Source: Planococcus halocryophilus
GTDB lineage: Bacteria > Bacillota > Bacilli > Bacillales_A > Planococcaceae
Direction: 5' to 3'
Length of the DNA stretch: 64,000 bases
Assembly: GCF_001687585.2 (NCBI RefSeq)
Contig: NZ_CP016537.2
Coordinates: 220,001-284,000, forward strand
Made by a program: the position numbers and the translations under genes
In this document: positions 16,337 to 25,565 of the stretch, piece after piece
Layout of the letters: every line of letters begins with the position of its first letter
Numbering within the stretch: the first letter of the stretch is position 1
Notes under the pieces: model-generated
Databases searched by the model: none
What the model was told of the DNA's origin: nothing
Seen by the model: the letters and a program-made list of their open reading frames with translations, nothing else

Positions 16337-17542
16337 TTATTTAAATAATGCCGGTATCCCATTCATCAATGTGTAAATGCCCATCCATGCCATGGAAACG
16401 ACAATGACGATACCGAAAATCGTCATCCACAACGGGTGTTTGTAGTCGCCAACAATTTTCACTTTATGAGCAGCGATCAACATAACGCCAAGTGCAATCG
16501 GTAAAATCAAGCCGTTGACCGATCCAACAAGAACTAAAATCAATACAGGTTTTCCAATAATAACAAAAACGGCAGTAGAGATAACGATAAAGCTAATTGT
16601 CAACAAACGGTGGTATTTCTCTAGAGCCGGGCTAAATGAACGGATAAACGATACAGATGTGTAAGCCGCACCAACAACAGAGGTTACAGCTGCAGCCCAC
16701 ATAACAATTCCGAACATCTTATAGCCAATATTCCCTGCGGCAAGTTGGAAGACAGATGCTGGTGGATTGTCTGGGTCTAGAGAAAGTCCTTGAGAAACAA
16801 CACCTAGAACAGCTAAAAACAGAATGATACGCATAAGTGAGGCAATCGCGATCGCATAAATCGAGCTTCTCGTGACTTCTGGTAATGCGGCTTTACCGGT
16901 CAATCCAGCGTCAATCAATCGGTGACCACCGGCAAAAGTGATGTAACCACCGACTGTACCACCGACTAAAGTGACGATTGCAAAGATGTCGATGTTATCA
17001 GGTATAAATGTTTTTGCAATTGCTTCACCAACAGGTGGTTGAGCGGTAATCATGACGTACACCGTTAAGGCGATCATGACGAAACCAAGAATTTGTGCAA
17101 AACGATCCATCGCACGCCCTGCTTCTTTTACAACAAAGATTCCGATGGCAAGCACACCACTTAAAATAGCCCCGGTTTTTGGATCGATTCCAAACAAGAC
17201 GTTTGTACCGAGTCCAGCACCACCGATGTTACCGATATTAAAGGCAAGACCGCCCATCACAACGAGTAAAGAAAGGAAATAACCGAGACCGGGTAAAACA
17301 TCATTGGCAATGTCTTGAGCTCGTTTACCGGATACAGCGATGATGCGCCAAATATTTGTTTGCGCACCGATATCAATAATAATAGAAATTAAAATAACGA
17401 ATCCAAAAGAAGCTAGTAAGGTCTCTGTGAAAACCGTTGTTTGTGTTAAAAAGCCGGGCCCAATCGCTGACGTAGCCATTAGGAAAGCAGCGCCAAGCAA
17501 GACGCTGCGGTTCGTGTTTTTCATTTTTGGTGCACTCTTCAT
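16337..17542 (-). CDS. ycsG: NRAMP-family-related membrane transporter (YcsG-like)
   Basis: An approximately 401-residue membrane protein with about 11 helices, in the NRAMP superfamily. In B. subtilis a homologue (YcsG) sits in the same cluster with pxpA and kipI/kipA. The first helix reads AIGPGFLTQTTVF where true NRAMP metal carriers have DPGN. The sixth-helix metal site (MPH in MntH) is not visible; GGHRLIDAG is found in that region. The protein is therefore unlikely to move Mn or Fe the usual way. Uptake of 5-oxoproline or a related compound is a reasonable guess from context. AGGAGG supports the ATG at 17542. It starts 21 nt after pxpA ends. Confidence 0.8.
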   Translation of the reverse strand: MKSAPKMKNTNRSVLLGAAFLMATSAIGPGFLTQTTVFTETLLASFGFVILISIIIDIGAQTNIWRIIAVSGKRAQDIANDVLPGLGYFLSLLVVMGGLAFNIGNIGGAGLGTNVLFGIDPKTGAILSGVLAIGIFVVKEAGRAMDRFAQILGFVMIALTVYVMITAQPPVGEAIAKTFIPDNIDIFAIVTLVGGTVGGYITFAGGHRLIDAGLTGKAALPEVTRSSIYAIAIASLMRIILFLAVLGVVSQGLSLDPDNPPASVFQLAAGNIGYKMFGIVMWAAAVTSVVGAAYTSVSFIRSFSPALEKYHRLLTISFIVISTAVFVIIGKPVLILVLVGSVNGLILPIALGVMLIAAHKVKIVGDYKHPLWMTIFGIVIVVSMAWMGIYTLMNGIPALFK

Positions 17543-17563
17543 CAAATTCCTCCTAAGTAGGTA

Positions 17564-18334
17564 TTAAACAAATTCACGTACTTTTACGACGTCGATATCC
17601 GCTTCTTTTAATGATTTTGAAATTTGAATGGCAAAATCTAGAGCTTGAATCCCGTCACCATGAATACAAATGGTATCTGCTTGTAGCGAAGCATCTGTTT
17701 GATCGACAGTCGCGACTTTATGTTCTTTCACCATCCGAATAACTTGGTTGATAGCGATTTGAGAATCGGTGATTAAGGCATTGTTTTGTGATCTTGGTGT
17801 TAACGAACCGTCTTGTTGATACGTGCGATCTGAGAATACTTCATTGGCTGTGCGCAGTCCGATTTTGTTTCCAGCTGTCACAATCTCACTGCCAGAAAGT
17901 CCAAACAGTACAAGCTCTGGGTCAATTTGATAAACCGCTTCTGCAATTGCTTCTGATAACGCGGCATCTTTTACAGCCATATTGTATAAAGCACCATGCG
18001 CTTTCACGTGTTGCAATTGTCCGCCCTCTGCTTTAACAAAACCTGACAATGCACCAATTTGATAAACGACCAAGTCATAAGCTTCTTGAGGAGACAATGC
18101 TAAGTTACGACGTCCAAAACCGACTAAATCTTGAAGTCCTGGATGTGCGCCGATGCCAACATTTTTCTCGAGCGCTAATTTGACGGTTTTCCGCATCGTT
18201 GTTGGATCACCTGCATGAAAGCCACAAGCGATGTTTGCTGACGTTACATAATCGAGAATTTCTTCATCGTTGCCCATTTTATAAGCGCCAAAACTTTCTC
18301 CCATGTCGCAGTTTAAATCTACTTTATACGTCAT
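17564..18334 (-). CDS. pxpA: 5-oxoprolinase subunit PxpA (LamB/YcsF family)
   Basis: PxpA, with PxpB and PxpC, hydrolyses 5-oxoproline (pyroglutamate) to glutamate using ATP. The 256-residue product opens [19 protein letters not shown] and has the family signatures [28 protein letters not shown] and [10 protein letters not shown]. Catalytic-type Asp/His residues in these motifs are present. The ATG at 18334 is preferred over the one two codons upstream because AGGAGG lies 7 nt before it. It overlaps the pxpC stop as ATGA. Confidence 0.95.
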   Translation of the reverse strand: MTYKVDLNCDMGESFGAYKMGNDEEILDYVTSANIACGFHAGDPTTMRKTVKLALEKNVGIGAHPGLQDLVGFGRRNLALSPQEAYDLVVYQIGALSGFVKAEGGQLQHVKAHGALYNMAVKDAALSEAIAEAVYQIDPELVLFGLSGSEIVTAGNKIGLRTANEVFSDRTYQQDGSLTPRSQNNALITDSQIAINQVIRMVKEHKVATVDQTDASLQADTICIHGDGIQALDFAIQISKSLKEADIDVVKVREFV

Positions 18335-19311
18335 TTCCATTCCTCCTGTTTTAATTGGATTGAGGCTTTTATTTCACGAATGTGTTGTTCTTGTTCGATC
18401 AAACGTTGTTGTGCATCAACTAAGGAAATTTCCTTGAAGCGTAAACCTTGTCCTTGTTTTAATTGAGCGATCAGGGGTAAGTCGACAGATGCAACTTGGC
18501 CGATTTTGGGGTAGCCGCCTGTCGTCTGCCGATCGGCCATTAAGATAATCGGGTTGCCATCACTCGGTACTTGAACAGAGCCAAACGCAACCGCTTCTGA
18601 AATCAATTCAGTGGGCTTTTCTAAAGCTAGATTTGGACCTTCTAACCGGTAACCCATACGGTCAGAGTTGCCGGATACGGTGAAAGCTTCCGTGAAAATC
18701 TGTTCTTTACTAGAATCATTAAACAGATCAAATTGTTTTCCTTTAATGATCCGGATAATAGGTTCTTCAAAATAGCGAACGGGTGGAATTAACCAATCAA
18801 ATTCACTTTCGCTGTTTCGTTTTAAGGCTTTAACTTGTAAAGGAGTCATCTCGTCACTATGTATTTCATCGCCTTTTGCTAAAGAACGTCCTTGAAATCC
18901 GCCGATTCCAGCACGTAAATATGTAGAACGACTGCCCATCAATTCGGCTACTTTAATGCCGCCAGCAACTGCTAAATAACAGCGTGCACCTATACGAGGC
19001 TCGCCAAACGTTAGGATGCTGTCTTTTTTCATGACGAGCATTCGCCACATTTTTATAGCGGTGCCATCCATTTTAGGGCTTAAATCTCCGCCGCATAAGG
19101 CGATGAGTGTATCCTCGGTAAATTGAATTTTGGGGCCAACTAATGAAATTTCAAGCGTCGCAAAGCGTTCGTCGTTCCCAACAATTAAATTAGCTAAGCG
19201 ATGCGCGAAGGGGTCCATCACACCGCTCGCGATAACACCATACTTTTGGAATCCAGTACGGCCTAAGTCTTGAACTGAAGTTTGCAAGCCGCCTTTAAGT
19301 ATTTTCAGCAT
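18331..19311 (-). CDS. pxpC: 5-oxoprolinase subunit PxpC (KipA)
   Basis: Second subunit of the biotin-independent carboxylase-like 5-oxoprolinase. It begins [17 protein letters not shown] and continues with the family's [35 protein letters not shown] and [14 protein letters not shown] segments. From the ATG at 19311 (GGGAGGAAG upstream) it is 326 residues, the usual size. The longer open frame to 19437 runs antiparallel-free inside pxpB and is not needed. It overlaps pxpB by 17 nt. Confidence 0.94.
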   Translation of the reverse strand: MLKILKGGLQTSVQDLGRTGFQKYGVIASGVMDPFAHRLANLIVGNDERFATLEISLVGPKIQFTEDTLIALCGGDLSPKMDGTAIKMWRMLVMKKDSILTFGEPRIGARCYLAVAGGIKVAELMGSRSTYLRAGIGGFQGRSLAKGDEIHSDEMTPLQVKALKRNSESEFDWLIPPVRYFEEPIIRIIKGKQFDLFNDSSKEQIFTEAFTVSGNSDRMGYRLEGPNLALEKPTELISEAVAFGSVQVPSDGNPIILMADRQTTGGYPKIGQVASVDLPLIAQLKQGQGLRFKEISLVDAQQRLIEQEQHIREIKASIQLKQEEWK

Positions 19312-19993
19312 TTTGCTCTTCCTCCCATTCATAATACGCTCTTTCTGAAATTTCCTTGAAAATAATTCTGTCGCCAGCTTGAAGCAAACTCGGAATATCA
19401 TCTTCTGGTCGGAACAGTCGAATTGGGGTTCTTCCAATCAATTGCCAACCGCCAGGAGTTTCAATTGGGTAAGCACCGGTTTGATTGCCAGCAATGCCAA
19501 CTGTGCGCTCCGGAATACGAAGACGTGGTGAATCGCGTCTAGGCGCTGCAATTTTTTCAGACATGCCTCCGATAAATGGGAAGCCTGGAGCAAAGCCAAT
19601 CATATGGACGGAATAATCACCAGATGTATGAATCTCGATCACTTCGCGTGCTGTTAAGTTGTTATGTTGTGCGACAAATTCCAAATCGGGTCCGAATTCA
19701 CCACCGTAACAGACGGGAATTTCAATGGTTCTTGATTGGATGGGGAGGTCTTCACCTAATTGTTCTAAAAGTTCTTTCATTTCCATTTTCACAACATCGT
19801 ATGTTGCTACACACGGATCGTAAAAGACCGATACGGTAGTAAAAGCCGGAATTACTTCAATCAACCATTCCGGTTGTCGACTTTCTAGAAGGACAGAAAG
19901 TTTCCGTACTTGTTTTTCAGTTTCTTCATCGATTTTATTTCCAAGTTCAACCGCGATCGCCTGGTCACCAAGAGGCGAAAAAGAAGCTTTCAT
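19295..19993 (-). CDS. pxpB: 5-oxoprolinase subunit PxpB (KipI)
   Basis: KipI-type subunit of 5-oxoprolinase. In B. subtilis it was first described as an inhibitor of the sporulation kinase KinA. The 232-residue product starts MKASFSPLGDQAIAVELGN and carries the carboxyltransferase-like motifs MIGFAPGFPFIGGM and TPGGWQLIGRTP. The ATG at 19993 is chosen over 19999 because GGAGGG abuts the latter. First gene of the pxpB-pxpC-pxpA-ycsG operon. A 21-bp tandem array lies 95-200 bp upstream of it. Confidence 0.94.
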   Translation of the reverse strand: MKASFSPLGDQAIAVELGNKIDEETEKQVRKLSVLLESRQPEWLIEVIPAFTTVSVFYDPCVATYDVVKMEMKELLEQLGEDLPIQSRTIEIPVCYGGEFGPDLEFVAQHNNLTAREVIEIHTSGDYSVHMIGFAPGFPFIGGMSEKIAAPRRDSPRLRIPERTVGIAGNQTGAYPIETPGGWQLIGRTPIRLFRPEDDIPSLLQAGDRIIFKEISERAYYEWEEEQNAENT

Positions 19994-20087
19994 CAACATC
20001 CCTCCATATCCAGATAATTCTTACTTATTCATTCTAGTATACGAGTTAGCTAGGTGTACAGGATAGATTAGAAAGGCGCAAATCCTG

Positions 20088-20192
20088 TTTGGACAGTATT
20101 TCCTATCATTTGGACAGTATTTAATCTCATTCGGACAGTATTTCGAGTGATATGGACAGTATTGCTCATTATTTGGATTGTATATCCAGTAA
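20088..20192. repeat. Tandem array, five units of exactly 21 bp
   Basis: The core GGACAGTATTT recurs at 20091, 20112, 20133 and 20154, and a degenerate GGATTGTAT at 20175, always 21 bp apart. The core is kept while the other ~10 bp drift. Twenty-one bases is two helical turns, so all cores face the same side of the DNA. It sits upstream of pxpB and downstream of the orphan binding-protein gene. Confidence 0.9.
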
Positions 20193-20215
20193 GTGGGAAA
20201 AATGACCGGTTTACA

Positions 20216-20250
20216 TCAAAAAAAGCTGCTCAAATGATGAGCAGCTTCTT
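20216..20250 (-). terminator. Rho-independent terminator of the orphan lipoprotein gene
   Basis: GAAGCTGCTC and GAGCAGCTTTTTTT on the minus strand. It ends the 20255-21103 gene. Confidence 0.85.
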
Positions 20251-20254
20251 AATA

Positions 20255-21103
20255 TTATTCTTCAATATTCACTTTTTGAGTTACATCGGCGCCGTTAAAG
20301 AATTCAGCAGAGATTTCAGCAATTGTGCCGTCTTCAAGCATTTCTTCAATCACACGGTTTACGTTGTCAGCTAGTTCTGTGTTGTCTTTGTTCATGACAA
20401 CGCCAACTTCAGAAGGGCTGTATTTCAAGTCTGGGTGGATGGTGATTTCTAGCTCTGGGAATGCAGCTAGCGCTAAAGTTTGTAGGTAATAGTCATTTAA
20501 AATGACGTCTGTACGCCCGATTGCTACATCGCGCAAGTAAGTTTCGTTTGTTGCGTTGTCGTAAACCACTTCTTCAGCGCCGTATTCACGGGCCATTTGC
20601 ATATAAACAGAAGTTGAAGCACCTGCAGCTTTTTTGCCTTCTAAATCTTCTAGCGTCTCAATTCCTGACAAATCTCCTGAACGAACAATGGCTGTTCCGT
20701 AAGAGTATTTAAATGGCGTCGAGAAGATAAATTTTTCTTCACGGTCTTCTGTGATTTCAATATCGTTCGCAGCCAAATCAACTTGTCCTGTTTGAACAGA
20801 TGTTAACATTTCATCAAAACCAAGTTCCGTGAATTCAATTTCTAGTTCAAGGCGTTCTCCAATTTCACGGACAACCTCGACTTCAAATCCTGTTAACTCA
20901 TCAGATCCTTCAGAGCGGTAAGAGGTCGGAAATAATGTACCGGATGTAGCAACAGTTAAGCTGCCGTCTTCTTGGATTTCGTCCCAAGCTGATTTTTCTT
21001 CTTCTGTAGCTGTATCTTCGTCATTTCCACAAGCGCTTAAAAGCGACACAATCGCAAGAACGGCAACTAGGGACAATTTTTTACTCCAAAATAATTTTTT
21101 CAA
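20255..21103 (-). CDS. Amino acid ABC transporter substrate-binding lipoprotein (orphan)
   Basis: Family-3 solute-binding lipoprotein of 282 residues. It has a signal peptide with lipobox LLSAC, then TSGTLFPTSYRSEGSDELTGF, GQVDLAANDIEITEDREEKF and KAAGASTSVYMQMAREYGAEE. It resembles cystine/arginine/glutamine-binding proteins. No permease or ATPase gene adjoins it; neighbours are the pxp operon and an unrelated exporter. It must use membrane parts encoded elsewhere or share those of another system. It has its own terminator. Confidence 0.9.
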   Translation of the reverse strand: MKKLFWSKKLSLVAVLAIVSLLSACGNDEDTATEEEKSAWDEIQEDGSLTVATSGTLFPTSYRSEGSDELTGFEVEVVREIGERLELEIEFTELGFDEMLTSVQTGQVDLAANDIEITEDREEKFIFSTPFKYSYGTAIVRSGDLSGIETLEDLEGKKAAGASTSVYMQMAREYGAEEVVYDNATNETYLRDVAIGRTDVILNDYYLQTLALAAFPELEITIHPDLKYSPSEVGVVMNKDNTELADNVNRVIEEMLEDGTIAEISAEFFNGADVTQKVNIEE

Positions 21104-21415
21104 TTGTTATTCCTCCTATATTTTTGTAGCTTATAAAACATAGCATTATTGGCGAGCCGAGACAACGATTTCATGACTAATTTATCAATAAAAGTTACTA
21201 GTTTAATAAAAAAACGGAAAAGTCAGATAATTGAGCGTGATTTGTGGACTGAATTAGGCGATGGTTGTATTCTAAAATAGAACAAGTCCGTGAAAAATAC
21301 AAAATGACAAAAGGGCAACAAATGACCGAGTTGGGTTTGGAATCATATTGGATAAGGTTTACGAATATCTTGATATTCACAATAAAAGCTTTTATACCGG
21401 TAAGGAGGAAGAATC

Positions 21416-22333
21416 ATGACAGTTTTGAGAACGGTCGATTTGACGAAAAAATTTGGCGATTTTGCGGCGTTGGATAAAGTGAATATAGAAGTAGACGAAG
21501 GCGAAGTATATGGGTTTATCGGACCCAACGGCTCAGGGAAATCGACAACTTTGCGCGTTCTTCTTGGTATTTTAAAAGCGACAGAAGGGCGAGCTGAAAT
21601 TTTTGGTAAAGATTCATGGAAAGATGCAGTGGAAATTCATAAGCGTGTAGCATACGTGCCCGGAGAAGTTAGCTTGTGGCCAAATTTAACAGGTGGAGAA
21701 GTTATTGATTTATTGGTTAAATTGCGCGGTGGTAACTCTTCTCACCGTCGAGAAGAATTGATTCAGAAATTTGATTTAGATCCGAGCAAGAAATGCCGAA
21801 CGTATTCCAAAGGGAATCGTCAGAAAGTGGCATTGATTGCAGCGCTGTCATCAGATGTCGATTTGTATATATTAGATGAACCAACTTCTGGTCTCGATCC
21901 TTTAATGGAACGAACCTTTCAAGAATACATCATTGAAGAGAAAAAACAGGGCAAAAGTATTTTATTATCCAGCCATATTTTGTCTGAAGTCGAAAAACTT
22001 TGTGACAAAGTGGCGATTATTCGAGAAGGAAAAATTATTGAAACAGGGACATTAAAAGATCTTCGTCATTTGACGGGAACGATTTTATTGGTAGAGACGA
22101 AAGAGCCGATTTTGGATTTGGCTGGAGTAAGGGGAGTTAGTGGGATTCAACCAAGAGGAAATGCGATGTCTTTCCAAGTAGATAGCGGAGAAGTGGCTTA
22201 TGTTATTAGTTATATTAGTCAGTTTGGAATTGTCCGCATTGAAAGCTCACCGCCGACATTGGAACAATTATTTATGCGTCATTACGAAGTCAGTGATAAA
22301 ACCACAGGAATAGGAGCAGGGGGCGAAGCCTAA
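21416..22333 (+). CDS. ABC exporter ATP-binding protein
   Basis: ATPase of 305 residues in the DrrA/CcmA-like drug and antibiotic exporter class. It has Walker A GPNGSGKST, signature YSKGNRQKVAL (a common SKG variant), Walker B LYILDEPTSGLDP, and switch His in SSHI. The C-terminal ~90 residues are a variable extension. AAGGAGGA precedes the start. It shares one base with the permease gene downstream (TAATG), so the two act as an exporter. Confidence 0.92.
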   Translation: MTVLRTVDLTKKFGDFAALDKVNIEVDEGEVYGFIGPNGSGKSTTLRVLLGILKATEGRAEIFGKDSWKDAVEIHKRVAYVPGEVSLWPNLTGGEVIDLLVKLRGGNSSHRREELIQKFDLDPSKKCRTYSKGNRQKVALIAALSSDVDLYILDEPTSGLDPLMERTFQEYIIEEKKQGKSILLSSHILSEVEKLCDKVAIIREGKIIETGTLKDLRHLTGTILLVETKEPILDLAGVRGVSGIQPRGNAMSFQVDSGEVAYVISYISQFGIVRIESSPPTLEQLFMRHYEVSDKTTGIGAGGEA

Positions 22334-23943
22334 TGAACCGGCACCTTTTTGAAGGTACAGGAACATTAATCCGATTTATTCTACGGCGAGATCGTCTACG
22401 ATTACCGATTTGGCTTGCATCGTTTATCGCTATTTCGGTAATTGTGGCGATAGCCTTTGCGGGACTATATCAAACCAATGCGGAAAGACTGGCTATAGCT
22501 GAGACCATGCAAAACCCTGCTGTAATTGCCATGCTTGGTCCAGGCTATGGCTATGGTCTTGAAAATTATCCAATTGGGGCGATAACGGCTCATGAAATGC
22601 TGTTGATGACTGCAATTGTAGTTGGCTTAATGAATATCTTGTTGATAATCCGCCATACACGGACAGATGAAGAAGATGGCCGTATCGAAATGGTTCGTTC
22701 TTTACCAGTAGGGCGACTTTCTAATTTGTTATCGGTTTTGGTCGTTTTAACAGGTGTGAATATTTTGTTGGCGTTATTGCTTGGATTTTCATTAACGGTT
22801 CTAGGAATAGCAGGAATGGGTCTTGAAGGATCGCTCCTATACGGTTCAGCTTTAGGTGCGAGTGGGATGATTTTTGCAGGGGTGGCTGCTATTTCTGCGC
22901 AATTGTCTTCAAATGCTAGAAGTACATTAGGGTTAGCTTTTACCATTTTGCTAGTGTCTTATATCATCCGTGTAGTTGGCGACTTGAGAAATGAGACATT
23001 GTCATGGTTTTCGCCACTTAGCTGGGTTTTACGAACAGAAGTCTATGTCAATAATTATTGGTGGCCGATTTTATTGACCGTATCGGTAGCGTTGCTGTTA
23101 ATGGGGATAGCTTTATATCTCAATTCAATTAGAGATTTAGGTTCAGGTTTTATCCCTTCACGATCAGGAAAAGAAAAGGCTTCAAAAACGCTTCTCAGTT
23201 CGTTCGGTCTAGTCTTTCGACTTCAACGAACCGGTTTAATCGTTTGGGGAATTGGCCTGTTAGTTGTTGGCGTTATATATGGTTCGCTTTTTGGAGAACT
23301 AGAAACCTATTTTGATGAAATTGATCTTATGCAACAAATGGTTATTTTAGTAGAAGGATTTTCGTTAACCGAACAATTTATCCCGTTGCTCATGTCGATC
23401 ATCGCTATCTTATCTACGATCCCCGTATTAATGTCGATTTTAAAAGTAAAAACAGAAGAAAAAAACGATCGACTCGAACATCTTATAAGTCGGGCGGTTT
23501 CTAGAAATCGACTTATGGGCAGTTACTTAACTATGTCGATTTTGACGGGATTTGTTATGTTGACCTTATCGTCTATTGGTTTGGGTGTGATGGGAAATAT
23601 AGTAATGGAGGAAAATCTGTCGTTTGGCATATACTATAGCGCGGCAATGGTTTACTTTCCGGCAATCCTTACTATGATAGGGGTAGCGGTATTATTGTTT
23701 GGGTGGGCTTCTAAGTGGACAGGTCTGGTATGGTTATATTTAGCTTTGGCATTTTTCATCGTCTATATGGGAAGTTTGTTCCAATTTGAAGACTGGGTGG
23801 AAAAACTAACGCCATTTGGCTATATCGCTAAAATCCCGATTGAAGAAATGGACTATTGGAGTTCAGCGATTATGATTACGGTAGCCATTAGTTTAATCGT
23901 AATTGGCATGATTGGCTTTCATCGTAGAGATATTGGAAGGTAA
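22333..23943 (+). CDS. ABC exporter permease, about 12 membrane helices
   Basis: A 536-residue permease with two six-helix halves. Each half has large loops, with HTRTDEEDGRIEMVRSLPVG in the first and KTEEKNDRLEHLISRAVSRN in the second. This duplicated layout is typical of tetronasin/polyketide-type antibiotic exporters in Firmicutes and Actinobacteria. Together with the ATPase upstream it likely removes a drug or hydrophobic compound. The substrate is unknown. No regulator gene adjoins. Confidence 0.85.
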   Translation: MNRHLFEGTGTLIRFILRRDRLRLPIWLASFIAISVIVAIAFAGLYQTNAERLAIAETMQNPAVIAMLGPGYGYGLENYPIGAITAHEMLLMTAIVVGLMNILLIIRHTRTDEEDGRIEMVRSLPVGRLSNLLSVLVVLTGVNILLALLLGFSLTVLGIAGMGLEGSLLYGSALGASGMIFAGVAAISAQLSSNARSTLGLAFTILLVSYIIRVVGDLRNETLSWFSPLSWVLRTEVYVNNYWWPILLTVSVALLLMGIALYLNSIRDLGSGFIPSRSGKEKASKTLLSSFGLVFRLQRTGLIVWGIGLLVVGVIYGSLFGELETYFDEIDLMQQMVILVEGFSLTEQFIPLLMSIIAILSTIPVLMSILKVKTEEKNDRLEHLISRAVSRNRLMGSYLTMSILTGFVMLTLSSIGLGVMGNIVMEENLSFGIYYSAAMVYFPAILTMIGVAVLLFGWASKWTGLVWLYLALAFFIVYMGSLFQFEDWVEKLTPFGYIAKIPIEEMDYWSSAIMITVAISLIVIGMIGFHRRDIGR

Positions 23944-23994
23944 AAACAAGACCCTTTTTTCCATTTGTACATGGAAAAAAGGGTCTTGTTTTTT
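23943..23994. terminator. Strong bidirectional terminator
   Basis: AAAACAAGACCCTTTTTTCC and its complement form a stem of about 20 bp with a short loop. It separates the exporter permease (plus) from lrgB (minus). Confidence 0.9.
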
Positions 23995-24685
23995 ATAACA
24001 GCAATAACCATGCAGCAATTGGTCCAAGCAAGGCACCGAGTACAGCACTTAATGTCATGGCAACAGAGCTCATCGATGCTTCTTGTTGTCCGTATTCAAA
24101 CGCTTTTGCCGTACCCATGCCGTGAGCCGAAGTGCCAAGACCAATGCCTCGACCAATCGCCGAATCAATATGCAACCAAGTTAATAAAGAAGGACCAAGA
24201 ATATACCCCGTGAAACCGGCTACCATAACAAAAACCGCTGCTAGAGAAGGAATGCCACCTAAATTGCTGGCTACTTGCATAGCGACTGGTGTTGTTAACG
24301 ATTTCGGCAAAACTGTCAAAATGAGTTGTTCTGAAAAACGAAATATTTGTGTGAACAAGACACCACTTGCCATACCCACTGTTACCCCTGCAACAATGCC
24401 TGAAATAATAGGGATTAAGTTCTTAAAAAGCAAATCTCTTTGTTTATATAGGGGAATTGCTAAAGCGACAACTGCTGGACCGAGCAAAGTGCCAATCCAA
24501 CTACCACCTGTCATATAGGTTTCGTAAGAGACATTAGCGGCGACTAAAATGATGGCGAGAATCGCAGTGGAAGCAAGTACAGGGTTTAATAAGGTTTTGC
24601 GATACCGCAAATAAAAAATATTCGTAAGAAAATAAGTAGCTACAGTTAAAATGGCAAAAAAAGCAGCGAGTAAGTTAAATTTCAT
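23993..24685 (-). CDS. lrgB: LrgB/CidB family membrane protein
   Basis: A 230-residue membrane protein with the LrgB family core: STAILAIILV, GGSWIGTLLGPAVVALAIPLY, LPKSLTTPVAMQVASNLGG and GTSAHGMGTAKAFEYG. Members are linked to control of murein hydrolases and, in B. subtilis PftAB, to pyruvate transport. The ATG at 24685 overlaps the lrgA stop as TAATG, so the two are coupled; the longer frame to 24730 lies inside lrgA. Which of the two roles applies cannot be decided here. Confidence 0.9.
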   Translation of the reverse strand: MKFNLLAAFFAILTVATYFLTNIFYLRYRKTLLNPVLASTAILAIILVAANVSYETYMTGGSWIGTLLGPAVVALAIPLYKQRDLLFKNLIPIISGIVAGVTVGMASGVLFTQIFRFSEQLILTVLPKSLTTPVAMQVASNLGGIPSLAAVFVMVAGFTGYILGPSLLTWLHIDSAIGRGIGLGTSAHGMGTAKAFEYGQQEASMSSVAMTLSAVLGALLGPIAAWLLLL

Positions 24686-25050
24686 TAATCGGATCGCTCC
24701 TTCCGTTTTGCAGCATATTGACTTACCCAACCAGCTGAAGCCATTGAGAGAAAGGTACTAACCATGACAATCGGAATTAGCAATATCCCTTTTCCCGAAA
24801 AGAGCTCGCCGTACTCAATAACGCCGACGGTAGCGGGGATAAAATAAAGCGGCAAAAATGCTAAGACAAAATGAGCTCCTGATTCAATCCATTCCAAGCG
24901 ATAAATTCTCAGCATAAGAGCGGTAAAAAGCAAAAGAAAGCCGATAATGCTGCCCGGCAACGGAATATTGAAAAAATCCTGCAATTGTTCGCCTATTAGA
25001 TAAAATCCAACAATAACAAGAATATGAAGTGAAGTATAAATATATTTCAA
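24685..25050 (-). CDS. lrgA: LrgA/CidA holin-like family membrane protein
   Basis: A small membrane protein with four helices and the family signature FYLIGEQLQDFFNIPLPGSIIG. It works with LrgB. A TTG at 25050 is the best start (product MKYIYTSLHIL...) because GAAAGGCGG lies 7 nt upstream. The frame is open further, to 25089. The gene is first in the lrgAB pair, and its AT-rich upstream region is shared divergently with brnQ. No LytTR-type regulator gene is nearby, unlike Staphylococcus lytSR-lrgAB. Confidence 0.87.
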   Translation of the reverse strand: MKYIYTSLHILVIVGFYLIGEQLQDFFNIPLPGSIIGFLLLFTALMLRIYRLEWIESGAHFVLAFLPLYFIPATVGVIEYGELFSGKGILLIPIVMVSTFLSMASAGWVSQYAAKRKERSD

Positions 25051-25469
25051 AGATACGCCGCCTTTCGAATAGATTGAGGTGACTACCAATTCTTTCCGTA
25101 ATAAATTATTTTACAGCATTATGGTTGAAAAGCGAGAGCAGTTGCGTTTCTTTTACAGTCGGTTAAGAAATTAATAAGAAAAATGAATGAAAAAATATAA
25201 ATTACGTAAAAATTTAATAGGAAAAGAGAGAGAATGTGTAAATGAATACCGAGTGAATGACATTTTAACTTTTTAACAGCCAATCCACGTAATGCCTATA
25301 AACACAACTGGGAAAATCAGTATTTTTTCTGATTTTTATGCACCTAAAAGTATATGTAGTATATCGAGATAACTTTCACTTCATACCGAATTAATAAAAT
25401 AGCAAGAAATTTTAAAATATGTGTATCGGAAGGGTTGCATTTCGAATAGCATGCTGTATTATTACTTTA

Positions 25470-25483
25470 TGCAATATATCGCA
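25470..25483. promoter_or_regulatory. Candidate GntR operator upstream of brnQ
   Basis: TGCAATATATCGCA is an imperfect palindrome (TGC-A/G-ATATAT-C/T-GCA), 83 bp before brnQ. Its first twelve bases recur at 29261-29272 in front of the gntR gene. The rest of the 25090-25565 gap is AT-rich and holds no gene; a promoter for brnQ is expected there. Confidence 0.55.
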
Positions 25484-25565
25484 ATCTTTTTTGAAAAGAA
25501 AATGTACTATATTGGAATATATAAAGAACGTATTTTTAGCGTTATTATTTTAGGAGGAATTAGCA

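Noticed and set aside
21265..21415. Short open frame (start MYSKIEQVREKYKMTKGQQM) before the ABC exporter as a gene or TetR remnant
   Set aside because: It begins after an in-frame stop, runs into the exporter ribosome binding site, has no ribosome binding site itself and no recognisable fold. The 313-bp gap (21104-21415) otherwise shows nothing definite.
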